A stretch of DNA of 64,000 nt from Paenibacillus uliginis N3/975 (GTDB taxonomy: Bacteria; Bacillota; Bacilli; Paenibacillales; Paenibacillaceae), in the NCBI RefSeq assembly GCF_900177425.1, contig NZ_LT840184.1, positions 4,008,263 to 4,072,262 of the forward strand, written 5' to 3'. Below, in pieces: positions 26,162-34,366 of this stretch. A program made the translations under genes and the position numbers. The stretch's first letter is position 1. Each line of letters starts with the position of its first letter. The notes under the pieces are model-generated. The model was not told the origin of the DNA. It worked only from the letters and a program-made list of their open reading frames with translations, and made no database searches.

Positions 26162-26587
26162 TTAGAGATCTTTAACATTGTTGTACATGACAGAAAGAAT
26201 CCTGCGGAAAGTCTCAACTTCTTCTTCCGTTAATCCTTCAATCGTTTTCTTGTACGCTTCAATCGAAGGAGCAAGAATTTCATCTTTAATCTCGTGTCCT
26301 TTATCGGTCAAATATACGCGTAGAGATCTCCGATCCGTCTCATGCGTCACACGATAAATAAAACCTTTCTTCTCCAGCTTGAACAGCATGCGGGCAATGT
26401 TCGTCTGATCCTTGTACAATCTTTCGGCAAGCTCTTTTTGAGTAATTCCCTCCCTTTCCCACAGAATGACTAGTATTTCCCATTGATCGACTGTAATGTC
26501 AAAGGGGTTAACTACTTTTTGATAATAGTTGTTCAGCTTCAGATCAGCCCGGTGTACAATAACGCCTATATATTTTTCTAATTCCAA
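26162..26587 (-). CDS. MarR-family transcriptional regulator
   Basis: A 141-residue protein from TTG with GGAGG 6 bases upstream. The winged helix is visible at about residues 30-95: ITVDQWEILVILWEREGITQ, KELAERLYKDQTNIARMLFK and LEKKGFIYRVTHETDRRSLR (wing). MarR dimers repress neighbouring exporters and often themselves, and release DNA on binding phenolic or other ligands. It precedes the MFS gene by about 80 bases, and similar operator-like sequences precede both genes. Confidence 0.92.
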   Translation of the reverse strand: MELEKYIGVIVHRADLKLNNYYQKVVNPFDITVDQWEILVILWEREGITQKELAERLYKDQTNIARMLFKLEKKGFIYRVTHETDRRSLRVYLTDKGHEIKDEILAPSIEAYKKTIEGLTEEEVETFRRILSVMYNNVKDL

Positions 26588-26612
26588 TGGAGGCCTCCAT
26601 GATAATTGACAT

Positions 26613-26640
26613 GATGATAGTTGCTATGACCATTATAATT
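26613..26640. promoter_or_regulatory. probable MarR operator before marR
   Basis: GATAGTTGCTATGACCATTAT (read as two parts: the palindrome ATAGTTGCTAT and then GACCATTAT) lies 30-50 bases before the marR start and matches the element at 26127-26150 at 18 of about 20 positions in inverted orientation. This suggests autoregulation. Confidence 0.55.
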
Positions 26641-26707
26641 CCAGCCCTTGCAACGTGTCAATGCTCTCAGGCGCCAGTGGTATTAAAGGGATGGCTTAGT
26701 TCCCTTT

Positions 26708-27754
26708 TTACTCGTCATCGTCAACTACGCCTAACTGCCGGTTTAATTCATTGAATCGGGTGTTTTCGGACGATATTCTGGCCATCTTCTCCGCATTTGG
26801 CTCGATATACAGCTTCGCACTGTTTAGGGCCAGCACTGCATCATTGAACGCCCCGGCAATAAGCATGACCTTGCTCCCATAATGAACGAAATCGCCCACA
26901 GCGAAAATGCCGGGAATCGCCGTTTCCATTTTATCGGTTACGTCAAGATTCCATTTGCCAATGCCGAGTCCCCATTCCCGAATCCGTCCATACTCATATG
27001 TCACCCCATGGCATACAATCACCGCATCCACATGCAGTTGCTCACTCTCCCCCGATTCTGCATGGCATATATTGACCTGCTGAATCGACACTCCGTCTTC
27101 ACTATGAAACCCCTCCACCCGATAAGGCGTCCGAATCGACACGGAAGAAGCTTTCATGTTTGATACGCTTCGCTCAAGCCCCTTGAATTGGTCACGCCGA
27201 TGAACCAACGTCACACTCGCCGCAATCGGTTCCAACTCATTCGCCCAATCAACAGCCGAATCACCGCCTCCAGAGATCAATACCCGCTTGCCCCGAAAGT
27301 CTTCCAGATTATGTACCGAATAATATAAATTCGTATTTTCGTAGCGTTCTGCCCCGTCGATCTCGATCTTAACCGACTTGCGCAATCCGCCAAAGCCAAT
27401 CGCCATAATAATAGTTCGCGTCCAATGCCGATCTCCGGCTGTGGAGGTAAGTACAAAAGTACCGTCATCCCTTCGCTCCAAATCGTCAATTTCTTGCCCC
27501 AACACAATGGTTGGTTCAAATGTATTCACCTGCTGGATCAAATGCTCAGTCAGCTGTTTGCCTGTTATTGGCGGTATTCCACCTACATCCCACACCATCT
27601 TGTCCAAATAATACAACAGTGTGCCTCCCAATTGGTACTGGGCGTCGATCACCTTCGTCTTTAATTCGCGTATCCCGCTGTAGAAAGCAGTATACATCCC
27701 CGCAGGGCCACCTCCCAAAATAGTAACATCATATAACTCCAGGTTCTCTGTCAT
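26708..27754 (-). CDS. ferredoxin/flavodoxin-NADP+ reductase-like flavoprotein (YumC type)
   Basis: A 348-residue protein with two dinucleotide folds: FAD site VTILGGGPAGMYTAFYSGI near the N-terminus, NAD(P) site RVLISGGGDSAVDWANEL near residue 165, and the C-terminal FAD motif IPGIFAVGDFVHYGSKVMLI. This is the thioredoxin-reductase-like class, but no CxxC motif is present, which fits ferredoxin-NADP+ reductases of the YumC/YcgT group. It could supply electrons to the ferredoxin at 32285-32524. AAGGTGA precedes the ATG, and a large inverted repeat lies upstream. Confidence 0.88.
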   Translation of the reverse strand: MTENLELYDVTILGGGPAGMYTAFYSGIRELKTKVIDAQYQLGGTLLYYLDKMVWDVGGIPPITGKQLTEHLIQQVNTFEPTIVLGQEIDDLERRDDGTFVLTSTAGDRHWTRTIIMAIGFGGLRKSVKIEIDGAERYENTNLYYSVHNLEDFRGKRVLISGGGDSAVDWANELEPIAASVTLVHRRDQFKGLERSVSNMKASSVSIRTPYRVEGFHSEDGVSIQQVNICHAESGESEQLHVDAVIVCHGVTYEYGRIREWGLGIGKWNLDVTDKMETAIPGIFAVGDFVHYGSKVMLIAGAFNDAVLALNSAKLYIEPNAEKMARISSENTRFNELNRQLGVVDDDE

Positions 27755-27817
27755 TATCTCACCTTCACCTCATCTGAATCGTCCCGGACATGCAGCAAGA
27801 ATTACACGTCCAAGCAA

Positions 27818-27864
27818 CTTATTAATCATATTTTTAAACTTTATATATAAATATGATTAATAAG
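27818..27864. promoter_or_regulatory. 16-bp perfect inverted repeat upstream of the reductase
   Basis: CTTATTAATCATATTT (27818-27833) and AAATATGATTAATAAG (27849-27864) are exact inverted copies separated by 15 AT-rich bases. It lies about 64 bases before the reductase start on the minus strand. No T-tract follows and no gene ends here, so an operator is more likely than a terminator. Confidence 0.5.
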
Positions 27865-28197
27865 TATGGTACCAGCATTCTGATTTGTCAATATACATCT
27901 TTATTCATCTGGTATACATCTCGACCGCATTGGATTATGATGCCTCTGATTCCGGGCAGTCTCCCGTCATATAGCAGGTACAACCTCCGTCGCCAGTAGT
28001 TCGATCGCTGCAGCACAGCTTGAGAAGTCCTCAACTATTAAGTGGCATAGTATCGAAAATACATCCGATATATAATATATATTTATGTTTACTATGTATG
28101 TTATGTAACCTACAATGAACACAGTTCCATCTACGACGATAACGATCGAGTCTGAAAAGAGTGGTGGACAATCCACAATACCAAGGAGGGATCTCAA

Positions 28198-29562
28198 TTG
28201 TTCGAGCAATTAAAGGCTAATGTGAACGGACGTCTCATTGTACCGGGCGAGGAAGGCTACAACGAAAGACGAAAGGTTTGGAACACCTCCGTAGATAAAC
28301 ATCCGGCGGCGATTTTGGTTTGCAAAGCCGTTTCCGATGTTGTCGCTGCCGTAAAATTTGCTAAAGAAAAGGGCTTCACGGTATCGATCCGTGGCGGCGG
28401 TCATCACGTGGCCGGAACGGCGGTATGCGATCACGGCATCATGATAGATTTATCCGATATGCGTAAGGTGACCGTCGATACAAAGCGACACATCGCGATT
28501 GTAGAAGCCGGAGCAACGTTGGGCGAAGTTGATGCGGAAACGCAAAAGTTCGGCTTGGCGACGCCAACGGGAACCGTTACGGAAACGGGCATCGCCGGAC
28601 TCGCTTTATGCGGCGGGATCGGTTACTTGAGAGGTAAATACGGCTTAACGAGCGACAATATCGTATCGGCCCATATCGTTACGGCCGAAGGCGAAGCGAT
28701 TCAGGTCAGCGAACAGGAACATCCCGATCTGTATTGGGCTATACGTGGTGGCGGAGGCAACTTCGGTGTTGTCACCTCATTTGAATTTCAATTGTATCCG
28801 ATTGGACCTGAAGTTCTGGCGATTGACGTCATGTACGATTACAAGGATGCAAAACAAGTTTTGCATAATGCGCAAGCTTTTTTACGAACAGCTCCCGACG
28901 AAGTGTCGTTTAATATGATGACCGTTCAAATGCCTGCCGCTCCGGGTGTACCCGAGTCGTTGCACAATAAACGAGTCATTATTATAGCCGGTTTGTACTC
29001 AGGTGATAAAGCCGATGGAGAAAAAGCCGTTCAACCACTGCGCGAATTGGCTCAACCGATCTCGGATAACACAGGTATCGTCCGATATACGGAGCTGCAA
29101 TCGAGATTTGACCAGGTGGCTCCAAAGGATGTCCCTGTTTATGGGTCATCGCTGTTTGTTAAAGAGTTAAACGATGAAACGATTGACGCCCTGCTGGGTA
29201 AATTGGAGCAATTACCAAGACCGTCCGTATTGGTTCAATTCTGGGAATGCCACGGCCGAATGAATCGCGTGTCTCCAGACGCAACGGCGTTTGCCGTTCG
29301 GGATGCATCATTCCTTCTCTTATTCGACATCGATTTTCCAATGGAAGAAGCGAAGCAGTGCAAGGAATGGATTGATTCCGTTTATGAGGCGATGCTGCCA
29401 TATTCACTTCGCAGCACGTCCTATCTGAATACCGTTCAGGCCGATCGCCAAATTACCAAAGATACATACGGGGACAATTACGAAAAATTGGCGACCCTCA
29501 AGCAGAAATACGACCCAACCAACCTGTTCCGGCATAATCATAATATTGAACCGCAAGTTTAG
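28198..29562 (+). CDS. FAD-binding (berberine-bridge-type) oxidoreductase
   Basis: A 454-residue protein from TTG with AAGGAGGG 7 bases upstream. The N-terminal FAD_binding_4 (PCMH) domain has VSIRGGGHHVAGTAVCDHGI, whose first His is the usual covalent 8-alpha attachment site, and LALCGGIGYLRGKYGLTSDN. The C-terminal BBE motif is QKYDPTNLFRHNHNI. Such enzymes oxidise sugars, alcohols or secondary metabolites with O2. The second (cysteine) flavin link is not in its usual position. No signal peptide is seen. It is divergent from the reductase gene. Confidence 0.88.
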   Translation: MFEQLKANVNGRLIVPGEEGYNERRKVWNTSVDKHPAAILVCKAVSDVVAAVKFAKEKGFTVSIRGGGHHVAGTAVCDHGIMIDLSDMRKVTVDTKRHIAIVEAGATLGEVDAETQKFGLATPTGTVTETGIAGLALCGGIGYLRGKYGLTSDNIVSAHIVTAEGEAIQVSEQEHPDLYWAIRGGGGNFGVVTSFEFQLYPIGPEVLAIDVMYDYKDAKQVLHNAQAFLRTAPDEVSFNMMTVQMPAAPGVPESLHNKRVIIIAGLYSGDKADGEKAVQPLRELAQPISDNTGIVRYTELQSRFDQVAPKDVPVYGSSLFVKELNDETIDALLGKLEQLPRPSVLVQFWECHGRMNRVSPDATAFAVRDASFLLLFDIDFPMEEAKQCKEWIDSVYEAMLPYSLRSTSYLNTVQADRQITKDTYGDNYEKLATLKQKYDPTNLFRHNHNIEPQV

Positions 29563-29576
29563 CGCAGCTTCACGTC

Positions 29577-29612
29577 AAACACTCCACTTCAGAATTGAGG
29601 TGGAGTGTTTTG
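29577..29612 (+). terminator. intrinsic terminator
   Basis: AAACACTCCAC faces GTGGAGTGTTT with a short loop, then TTGTATAAG. It lies 15 bases after the oxidoreductase stop. Confidence 0.85.
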
Positions 29613-29781
29613 TATAAGATGCATTTATTCCTTTTCCTTCATGATGGCCAATTGCATGATGCACGACAATGGCTTCACCGCAAAAGGGATATTTTCATTT
29701 TCGATAGATCGCTGTTTTTTTATACTTCCATTAAGTCGTATATTTTCTTTGCGATTCCTTCTGGGATGAAGCTCGGACAGC

Positions 29782-30057
29782 TCACCCCCGGGCAAATACA
29801 ATATCCTCATGGAAGCAATCGATTGTCAGATCGCGGCCATCCAAATACCATAAATCATTTTCCTCGATAAAAAATGTAATACCGCCATAAACATTCGATA
29901 TTGCGGGATAACGTGGCTCGTCTCTCGTAATGCCAAATGCGAATGCATCTTCCCCACCGCCACTATACCGGACATATATACGTACATAGTCTCCTATGGA
30001 ATATTCCCAGTCCTTCTTGAAGCAATCCACTGCTGCATCCGTAACGATAATCTTCAA
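29782..30057 (-). CDS. HesB/YneR-like protein without cluster cysteines
   Basis: A 91-residue protein: MKIIVTDAAVDCFKKDWEYS, then GDYVRIYVRYSGGGEDAFAF and DGRDLTIDCFHED. This is the HesB/IscA-like fold of the YneR/YfhF group found in Bacillales. The CxGC-type ligands of IscA are absent; only scattered cysteines remain, so a role in cluster carriage is doubtful. It lies near a true IscA-like gene. Confidence 0.75.
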   Translation of the reverse strand: MKIIVTDAAVDCFKKDWEYSIGDYVRIYVRYSGGGEDAFAFGITRDEPRYPAISNVYGGITFFIEENDLWYLDGRDLTIDCFHEDIVFARG

Positions 30058-30107
30058 TATGTATTCCTCCTCGATCCCTCTCTATCCGTTTTTGAAAAAG
30101 TCAATTA

Positions 30108-30206
30108 TTATTGATATTCGCCGTCCTTAATGCAATCGAGAGGACATACATCAATACAATCTTCCGCTTTTTCTCCAACACACCCAGACGTAATTACAAA
30201 GGTCAT
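30108..30206 (-). pseudogene. truncated ferredoxin (first 32 residues)
   Basis: The frame reads MTFVITSGCVGEKAEDCIDV, then CPLDCIKDGEYQ and TAA. It aligns with the first 32 residues of the intact ferredoxin at 32285-32524 (MSFVITADCIDEKAGECLEV) with Cys9, Cys17, Cys21 and Cys25 conserved. The second cluster motif is missing, and the sequence after the stop gives no ferredoxin in any frame. It is most likely a decayed paralogue; a very small one-cluster protein is less likely. Confidence 0.65.
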
Positions 30207-30233
30207 TTTTTTCAACCATCTTTTTCTGGACAA

Positions 30234-30590
30234 TCAATCGCATTTTTTCGCTTTGCCCCGGTAAGTGGCAGTCCGAAAGCTGGCTCCGCAGCCGCATGTA
30301 AATTTGGCATTGGGGTTGTCGATCGTAAAACCTCCGGTCATACCCGTTTCCTTGTAATCGATTTGTACACCTTCAAGGAACTGTTCGCTAGCATAATCGA
30401 TAGCAACCTGAAATCCCCCCCATCCAATGACCTGATCTCCCTCTTCCAGCGAATCGTCAAAGCTGATACTGTACGACAAACCGCTGCAACCGTCTTCGCT
30501 TACGCCAAGACGCAAAAAATATTGATCCCCGCCGATGTCCTTTAACATGTCGACGATCTTATCTGTTGCTACTTCGCTAATATGAATCAT
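30234..30590 (-). CDS. A-type iron-sulfur carrier, IscA/ErpA-like
   Basis: A 118-residue HesB/IscA-family protein with all three cluster cysteines: Cys35 in SEDGCSGLSY and Cys99 and Cys101 in KFTCGCGASF. A-type carriers accept Fe-S clusters from a scaffold and deliver them to apo-proteins in the cytoplasm. It is divergent from the SufR-like regulator gene, so control by cluster status is plausible. The truncated ferredoxin follows it on the same strand. Confidence 0.9.
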   Translation of the reverse strand: MIHISEVATDKIVDMLKDIGGDQYFLRLGVSEDGCSGLSYSISFDDSLEEGDQVIGWGGFQVAIDYASEQFLEGVQIDYKETGMTGGFTIDNPNAKFTCGCGASFRTATYRGKAKKCD

Positions 30591-30762
30591 GGGTTACTCC
30601 CTCATTTCATTTATTTATATATTGTATACTATTATGTATATAAATTATGATGAATGCAGTCGTACTTGTCAACCCGTTATATTGTGTTACAATACTTTTT
30701 ATAGATAAAATATCTTTTTGTTTTGTCCGCAAAATGAAGTTCTAATCAAGGTGGTGATTCCT

Positions 30763-31404
30763 TTGCAACCTAAAGCCGATTTATCGACTCGTGAAACGAT
30801 ATTACATCTGCTAAAAACAAATGACGAGCTTAGCGCTAAAGAACTTACGGATCGCCTGAACATTACGTCCATGGCCGTCCGCCGCCATATCGACGCACTG
30901 GAACGCGACGGATTCATTGAATCGAGAATTATTCGGCAGCCGATGGGAAGACCAACTGCCGCATACCATTTGACAGAACGCGCCAATGTGCTGTTTCCGA
31001 ATAAATATCACGCCGTTGCCCTCGACTTGCTCGACGAGCTGGTGAAGGAATCGGGCGAAAATATGGTCGAGAGATTGTTTGAACGTCGTAAGGAAACGTT
31101 ATACAAAAAGTATACCAGCTTAATGGAAGACAAAGATTTTCAAGACAAAGTATCTGAACTTGCCAATATTCAGAACGAAAATGGCTACATGGTTGAATTG
31201 AAGAAAACAAGCGATGACGAATATGTTTTTATCGAGCACAACTGTCCGATCTCCCAAATCGCCAATCAATACAACCATGCCTGCCAATGTGAATTGCGGT
31301 TGTTCGAATCTTTACTGGATGCGGATATTACTCGTCCAGAATGCCTAACCAAAGGCGATAAAAAATGCGTATATCGAATACGGCGACGAAACCTCCAATC
31401 CTAG
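30763..31404 (+). CDS. SufR-like transcriptional regulator (DeoR/ArsR-type HTH with C-terminal cysteines)
   Basis: About 213 residues from TTG at 30763; AAGGTGG lies 8 bases upstream. The N-terminal winged helix is STRETILHLLKTNDELSAKE, LTDRLNITSMAVRRHIDALE and RDGFIESRIIRQPMGRP. The C-terminal part has EHNCPISQIANQYNHACQCE, then PECLTKGDKKCVYRI, a cysteine spacing typical of SufR-like Fe-S-sensing regulators. In cyanobacteria and actinobacteria SufR represses suf genes while it holds a cluster. No suf operon is in the window; the divergent IscA-like gene is the obvious target. Confidence 0.8.
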   Translation: MQPKADLSTRETILHLLKTNDELSAKELTDRLNITSMAVRRHIDALERDGFIESRIIRQPMGRPTAAYHLTERANVLFPNKYHAVALDLLDELVKESGENMVERLFERRKETLYKKYTSLMEDKDFQDKVSELANIQNENGYMVELKKTSDDEYVFIEHNCPISQIANQYNHACQCELRLFESLLDADITRPECLTKGDKKCVYRIRRRNLQS

Positions 31405-31609
31405 ATTCGAGGTTTATTTTTTTGATTTGAGTCCCGATCAAGACCAGATCGGCCAACGATACGGTGTCGATCCCTTTCCTCGTATCTCCCATATCATCGG
31501 ACGGATCGAATATATTTTATACTTTATATAATTATATGTTGATTATATATCAAATATTGACTACACTTAAATCTGCAGCATCTAACTTTGTGAAGGAGGA
31601 ATTTTGAAT

Positions 31610-32224
31610 ATGGCACACCAATTACCGACATTGTCTTACCCTGCAAACGCGCTGGAGCCGTACATTGATGAGCAAACGATGCTCATTCATCATGGCCGCC
31701 ACCACCACACCTACATAACAAACTTGAATACAGCGCTGAATAAATATCCTGAGCTTCAGAGCAAAAGCGTCGATGCTCTTATTCAAAAGCTGGAGCTCGT
31801 TCCCGAGGACATTCGTACTGCTGTGCGAAATAACGGAGGCGGGCATGCCAACCATTCGTTGTTCTGGAAAACGATTGGACCTGATGGGGGCGGGCAGCCT
31901 GGTGGCGCGCTGGCCGAAGCGATCCATCAACAATTAGGCGGCTTCGAAGCATTCAAGGCGGAGTTTGCAAAAGCGGCTGCGGCACGTTTTGGATCCGGCT
32001 GGGCTTGGCTCAGCTTGGACAAACGCGAAAAACTCAAAATCTCTAGTTTGCCGAACCAGGACAGTCCTTTAATGGGCGGACTTACGCCATTGTTAGGATT
32101 GGACGTATGGGAACATGCTTATTACCTCAAATATCAAAACAAACGAGTTGATTACGTTGCGGCATTCTGGAACATCGTCAACTGGAGCGAAGTAGAACGG
32201 CTTTATGAAGCAGCAAAAAAATAA
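31610..32224 (+). CDS. sodA: superoxide dismutase, Mn/Fe type
   Basis: 204 residues from MAHQLPTLSYPANALEPYID; AAGGAGG lies 10 bases before the ATG. The metal ligands are in place: His27 (MLIHHGRHHHTY), His82 (HANHSLFWK), Asp165 and His169 (GLDVWEHAYY). It converts superoxide to O2 and H2O2 in the cytoplasm. An AT-rich stretch precedes it, and the ferredoxin gene follows by about 60 bases, so both may be expressed together in an oxidative-stress block. Confidence 0.95.
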   Translation: MAHQLPTLSYPANALEPYIDEQTMLIHHGRHHHTYITNLNTALNKYPELQSKSVDALIQKLELVPEDIRTAVRNNGGGHANHSLFWKTIGPDGGGQPGGALAEAIHQQLGGFEAFKAEFAKAAAARFGSGWAWLSLDKREKLKISSLPNQDSPLMGGLTPLLGLDVWEHAYYLKYQNKRVDYVAAFWNIVNWSEVERLYEAAKK

Positions 32225-32284
32225 TGGAGCAGGCTGCTTGAAGCCAAAACCATTCTAATCATAACGTAAAAAGGTTGGGATTCT

Positions 32285-32524
32285 ATGTCATTTGTAATTA
32301 CCGCTGACTGTATCGATGAAAAAGCTGGTGAATGCCTGGAGGTATGTCCGGTAGATTGTATTGAAGAAGGTCATGATCAATATTACATCAATCCCCGTAT
32401 TTGCATCGATTGCGGCGCGTGCGAAGTGGCATGCCCCGTAGGCGCGATTGCCTGGGAAGATGAATTGAGGGAAGACGAAAAAATATACCTCGAGAAAGCA
32501 ATCCAATTTTTTAAGAATCATTAA
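32285..32524 (+). CDS. 7Fe-type ferredoxin (3Fe-4S plus 4Fe-4S pattern)
   Basis: A 79-residue protein. The first cluster has Cys9, Cys17 and Cys21-Pro with Cys25; the second has the standard C40xxC43xxC46xxxC50P. This spacing is that of bacterial seven-iron ferredoxins. It carries electrons in the cytoplasm; the flavoprotein at 26708-27754 is a candidate reductase. The last 25 residues are acidic and helical. A clear terminator follows. Confidence 0.9.
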   Translation: MSFVITADCIDEKAGECLEVCPVDCIEEGHDQYYINPRICIDCGACEVACPVGAIAWEDELREDEKIYLEKAIQFFKNH

Positions 32525-32605
32525 TGCTTAGCAAAAGTAAATCTAAAGGTCAGGTGGCTTTTCCCTTGCCCATAATCTGTTGAAGTAAGCAAGCATAGAC
32601 CAAAA

Positions 32606-32653
32606 AGTAAAGATGGTAGCTTCGGGATGACCCCTAAAGCTACCACTTTTACT
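32606..32653 (+). terminator. intrinsic terminator
   Basis: A long stem, AGTAAAGATGGTAGCTT facing AAGCTACCACTTTTACT with one mismatch, lies about 80 bases after the ferredoxin stop. The T-tract is weak (CTTATAAG), so efficiency is uncertain. Confidence 0.65.
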
Positions 32654-32709
32654 CTTATAAGCCTAAAAATTTACCGGTGCCACGCCCACGTGGCTGACTT
32701 ATTTGTGAT

Positions 32710-33366
32710 TTAAATATTGGGCTCTCGCTTTGAAAACTCTTGAAGCATTCCTCTTATCGGTTCTACCAATGACGCCGGCGCTTTCTTTGTTGAACCCGTA
32801 TCAAACGGAGGCTGAGGATCGTATTCCAAAATCAACTGGACTCCTTTGCCCATATCTTCCCCTAATTCCCATGCTACTAATTGAAGTGCCATGTCGATAC
32901 CAGAGGAGACACCGGCTGCTGTTACAATTTTGCCATGGCGAACCACTCTCTCATCTGTTGGAATGGCTCCAAGAGACTGGAGCAGGTCGAAGGATCCCCA
33001 ATGACTGGTTGCAGGGGCTCCATTCAACAAGCCTGCGGCGCTCAAAATCAGAGAGCCGGTACAAACCGACGTAGTCCATTTCGTGGTCTCATGTATTTGG
33101 CGAATCCAATTCAACGTTTCTTCATCATTCATTGGATTTTTATAATTTGGAGGACTGCAACCAGGAACGACAAGAATATCAGCTGAAGTAACTTCAGAAA
33201 AGCTGTAATCAGCATGCAAACAACCCATTTTTGAGTCCAGTTTGATTAACCCTTTTTTCTTGGCAACAAACTTCACTTTACATTTCTGTGTAGCAGCAAA
33301 TACTTCATAGGGACCAATTGCATCTAATGATGTGATTCCATCGTAAAGCATGATTGCGATTTCCAT
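32710..33366 (-). CDS. DJ-1/PfpI-family protein
   Basis: A 218-residue protein with the class I glutamine-amidotransferase-like fold. The nucleophile elbow is WTTSVCTGSLILSAAGLLNG (Cys near residue 101), followed by a conserved ATSHWGSFDLL. It lacks the AraC helix-turn-helix domain often fused to this fold, so it is a stand-alone enzyme close to isonitrile hydratases and other DJ-1 relatives. GGGAG precedes the ATG. The substrate is unknown. Confidence 0.85.
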   Translation of the reverse strand: MEIAIMLYDGITSLDAIGPYEVFAATQKCKVKFVAKKKGLIKLDSKMGCLHADYSFSEVTSADILVVPGCSPPNYKNPMNDEETLNWIRQIHETTKWTTSVCTGSLILSAAGLLNGAPATSHWGSFDLLQSLGAIPTDERVVRHGKIVTAAGVSSGIDMALQLVAWELGEDMGKGVQLILEYDPQPPFDTGSTKKAPASLVEPIRGMLQEFSKREPNI

Positions 33367-33454
33367 GTCATCTCTCCCTTAAACATAATGATTAATTCAT
33401 ATGTATAATACCATACCCACGTAGGGTATATGTGTGTCGATGTTGTGAAAACAC

Positions 33455-33541
33455 TTGTCCGTCTGACTCCTCTTTCTTGAAATTCTTCCGGTGGAGCACG
33501 GCCGGCGCCAGCCAGCTGCAGCGTGAATACGGTGTCATCTG
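33455..33541 (-). repeat. attC-like repeat A (half element)
   Basis: This keeps the half of the repeat family with GTCTGACTC on the left and GCGTGAATACGGTGTCATC on the right (plus-strand reading). The other half with TAACGTT is missing. It follows the broken NUDIX gene on the minus strand, as full repeats follow their genes. Confidence 0.6.
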
Positions 33542-33547
33542 ATGCCA

Positions 33548-33796
33548 CGGCCTTCCACGAGATGCCTTCTAATGGTTTTCTATTCAATTTCCTCCTTGTT
33601 TCCAAGTAATTCACTTTGCTTTTCAATATTTTGTGCTCTAAGATTGCTGGAATATCGTTTGCTACCCCTGTGTTTTTAGGATTTACTATCCACTCAAACT
33701 CTTTCCATTCCAGTTGCCCATCCAAGCAGGAAATCCACGATTTAATAATAAAATCTTAGAGTTTTGCTTAATAAAACAAACGGTAAACCCTAGCAT
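33548..33796 (-). pseudogene. NUDIX hydrolase with internal deletion
   Basis: ATG at 33796 with GAGGA upstream gives MLGFTVCFIKQNSKILLLNR, then GFPAWMGNWNG, the N-terminal strands of an 8-oxo-dGTP-type NUDIX protein. The frame then breaks, and the other frame reads KEFEWIVNPKNTGVANDIPA and ILEHKILKSKVNY, the C-terminal end of the same family. The whole NUDIX box between them is gone. The C-terminal frame runs on into repeat A. Confidence 0.7.
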
Positions 33797-34213
33797 TAAT
33801 AAATCCTCAATACAATGCTGATATGTATTACTCACAAATTCTTTAATCATACTTGCACACTCAATGATTGAGTTTTTTTTCGTATTCACTTCTAGATCAT
33901 ATCTGCTATGTTTATGTACAATCTCAATTTGTGCTCTGGCTAATCCTATCGGTCTGTCTTTTCTTTCTCGTTCTCTTCGTTCGAGTTCGTCAATAGGACA
34001 ATGTACGCCGATATAGAATGTCAAACGTTCTTATTTCCTCTCTGGATATGTGTTCACCATACATACTCATTAACATGTCATTCACACCAGCAATTGCGTT
34101 ATCGACAGATAAGTAAATGAAATCTTCATTGAATATCTGCTTAAGCTGATTAGAAATACTTGTTTTCCCTGCACTTGAAGTGCGTTTAGGAAAATTACTA
34201 TTCCGTTTTTCAT
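33797..34213 (-). pseudogene. chloramphenicol-phosphotransferase-like kinase, frameshifted and internally deleted
   Basis: ATG at 34213 with GGGAG upstream gives MKNGIVIFLN. One base is then missing, and the next frame has the Walker A loop TSSAGKTSISNQLKQIFNED with YLSVDNAIAGVNDMLM. After EEIRT about 80 residues are absent, and the frame resumes as FYIGVHCPIDELERRERERK and DRPIGLARAQIEIVHKHSRY, the C-terminal half of chloramphenicol 3-O-phosphotransferases. It reads without a stop into the NUDIX remnant. It is inactive. Confidence 0.75.
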
Positions 34214-34257
34214 AATTATTTTTCTCCCTTTATATAACTCTCTTTACGGTTTACATC

Positions 34258-34366
34258 ATGATCTCATTACCATATATTGCATCCGCTGTTACCGCTCCTA
34301 ATCCCGAAATGAATCCAAAAGATCTTCCTTGATTTAAAGTCTTTCGGATACATTCCGTTATCACAC
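34258..34366 (-). pseudogene. possible LysE/RhtB-type exporter remnant
   Basis: The minus strand reads VITECIRKTLNQGRSFGFIS and GLGAVTADAIYG, which resembles the first loop and second helix of LysE-family exporters. There is no start, and the frame ends after about 35 residues. It is short, so the assignment is tentative. Confidence 0.35.

Noticed and set aside
32530..33450. Metabolite riboswitch or T-box upstream of the DJ-1 gene
   Set aside because: Checked for conserved T-box or riboswitch cores; none seen, only a short inverted repeat near 33412-33428.
33324..33725. Single 133-residue protein
   Set aside because: Its right half is the C-terminal end of a deleted NUDIX gene and its left half is repeat A and the start of the DJ-1 gene region; it is not a real protein.
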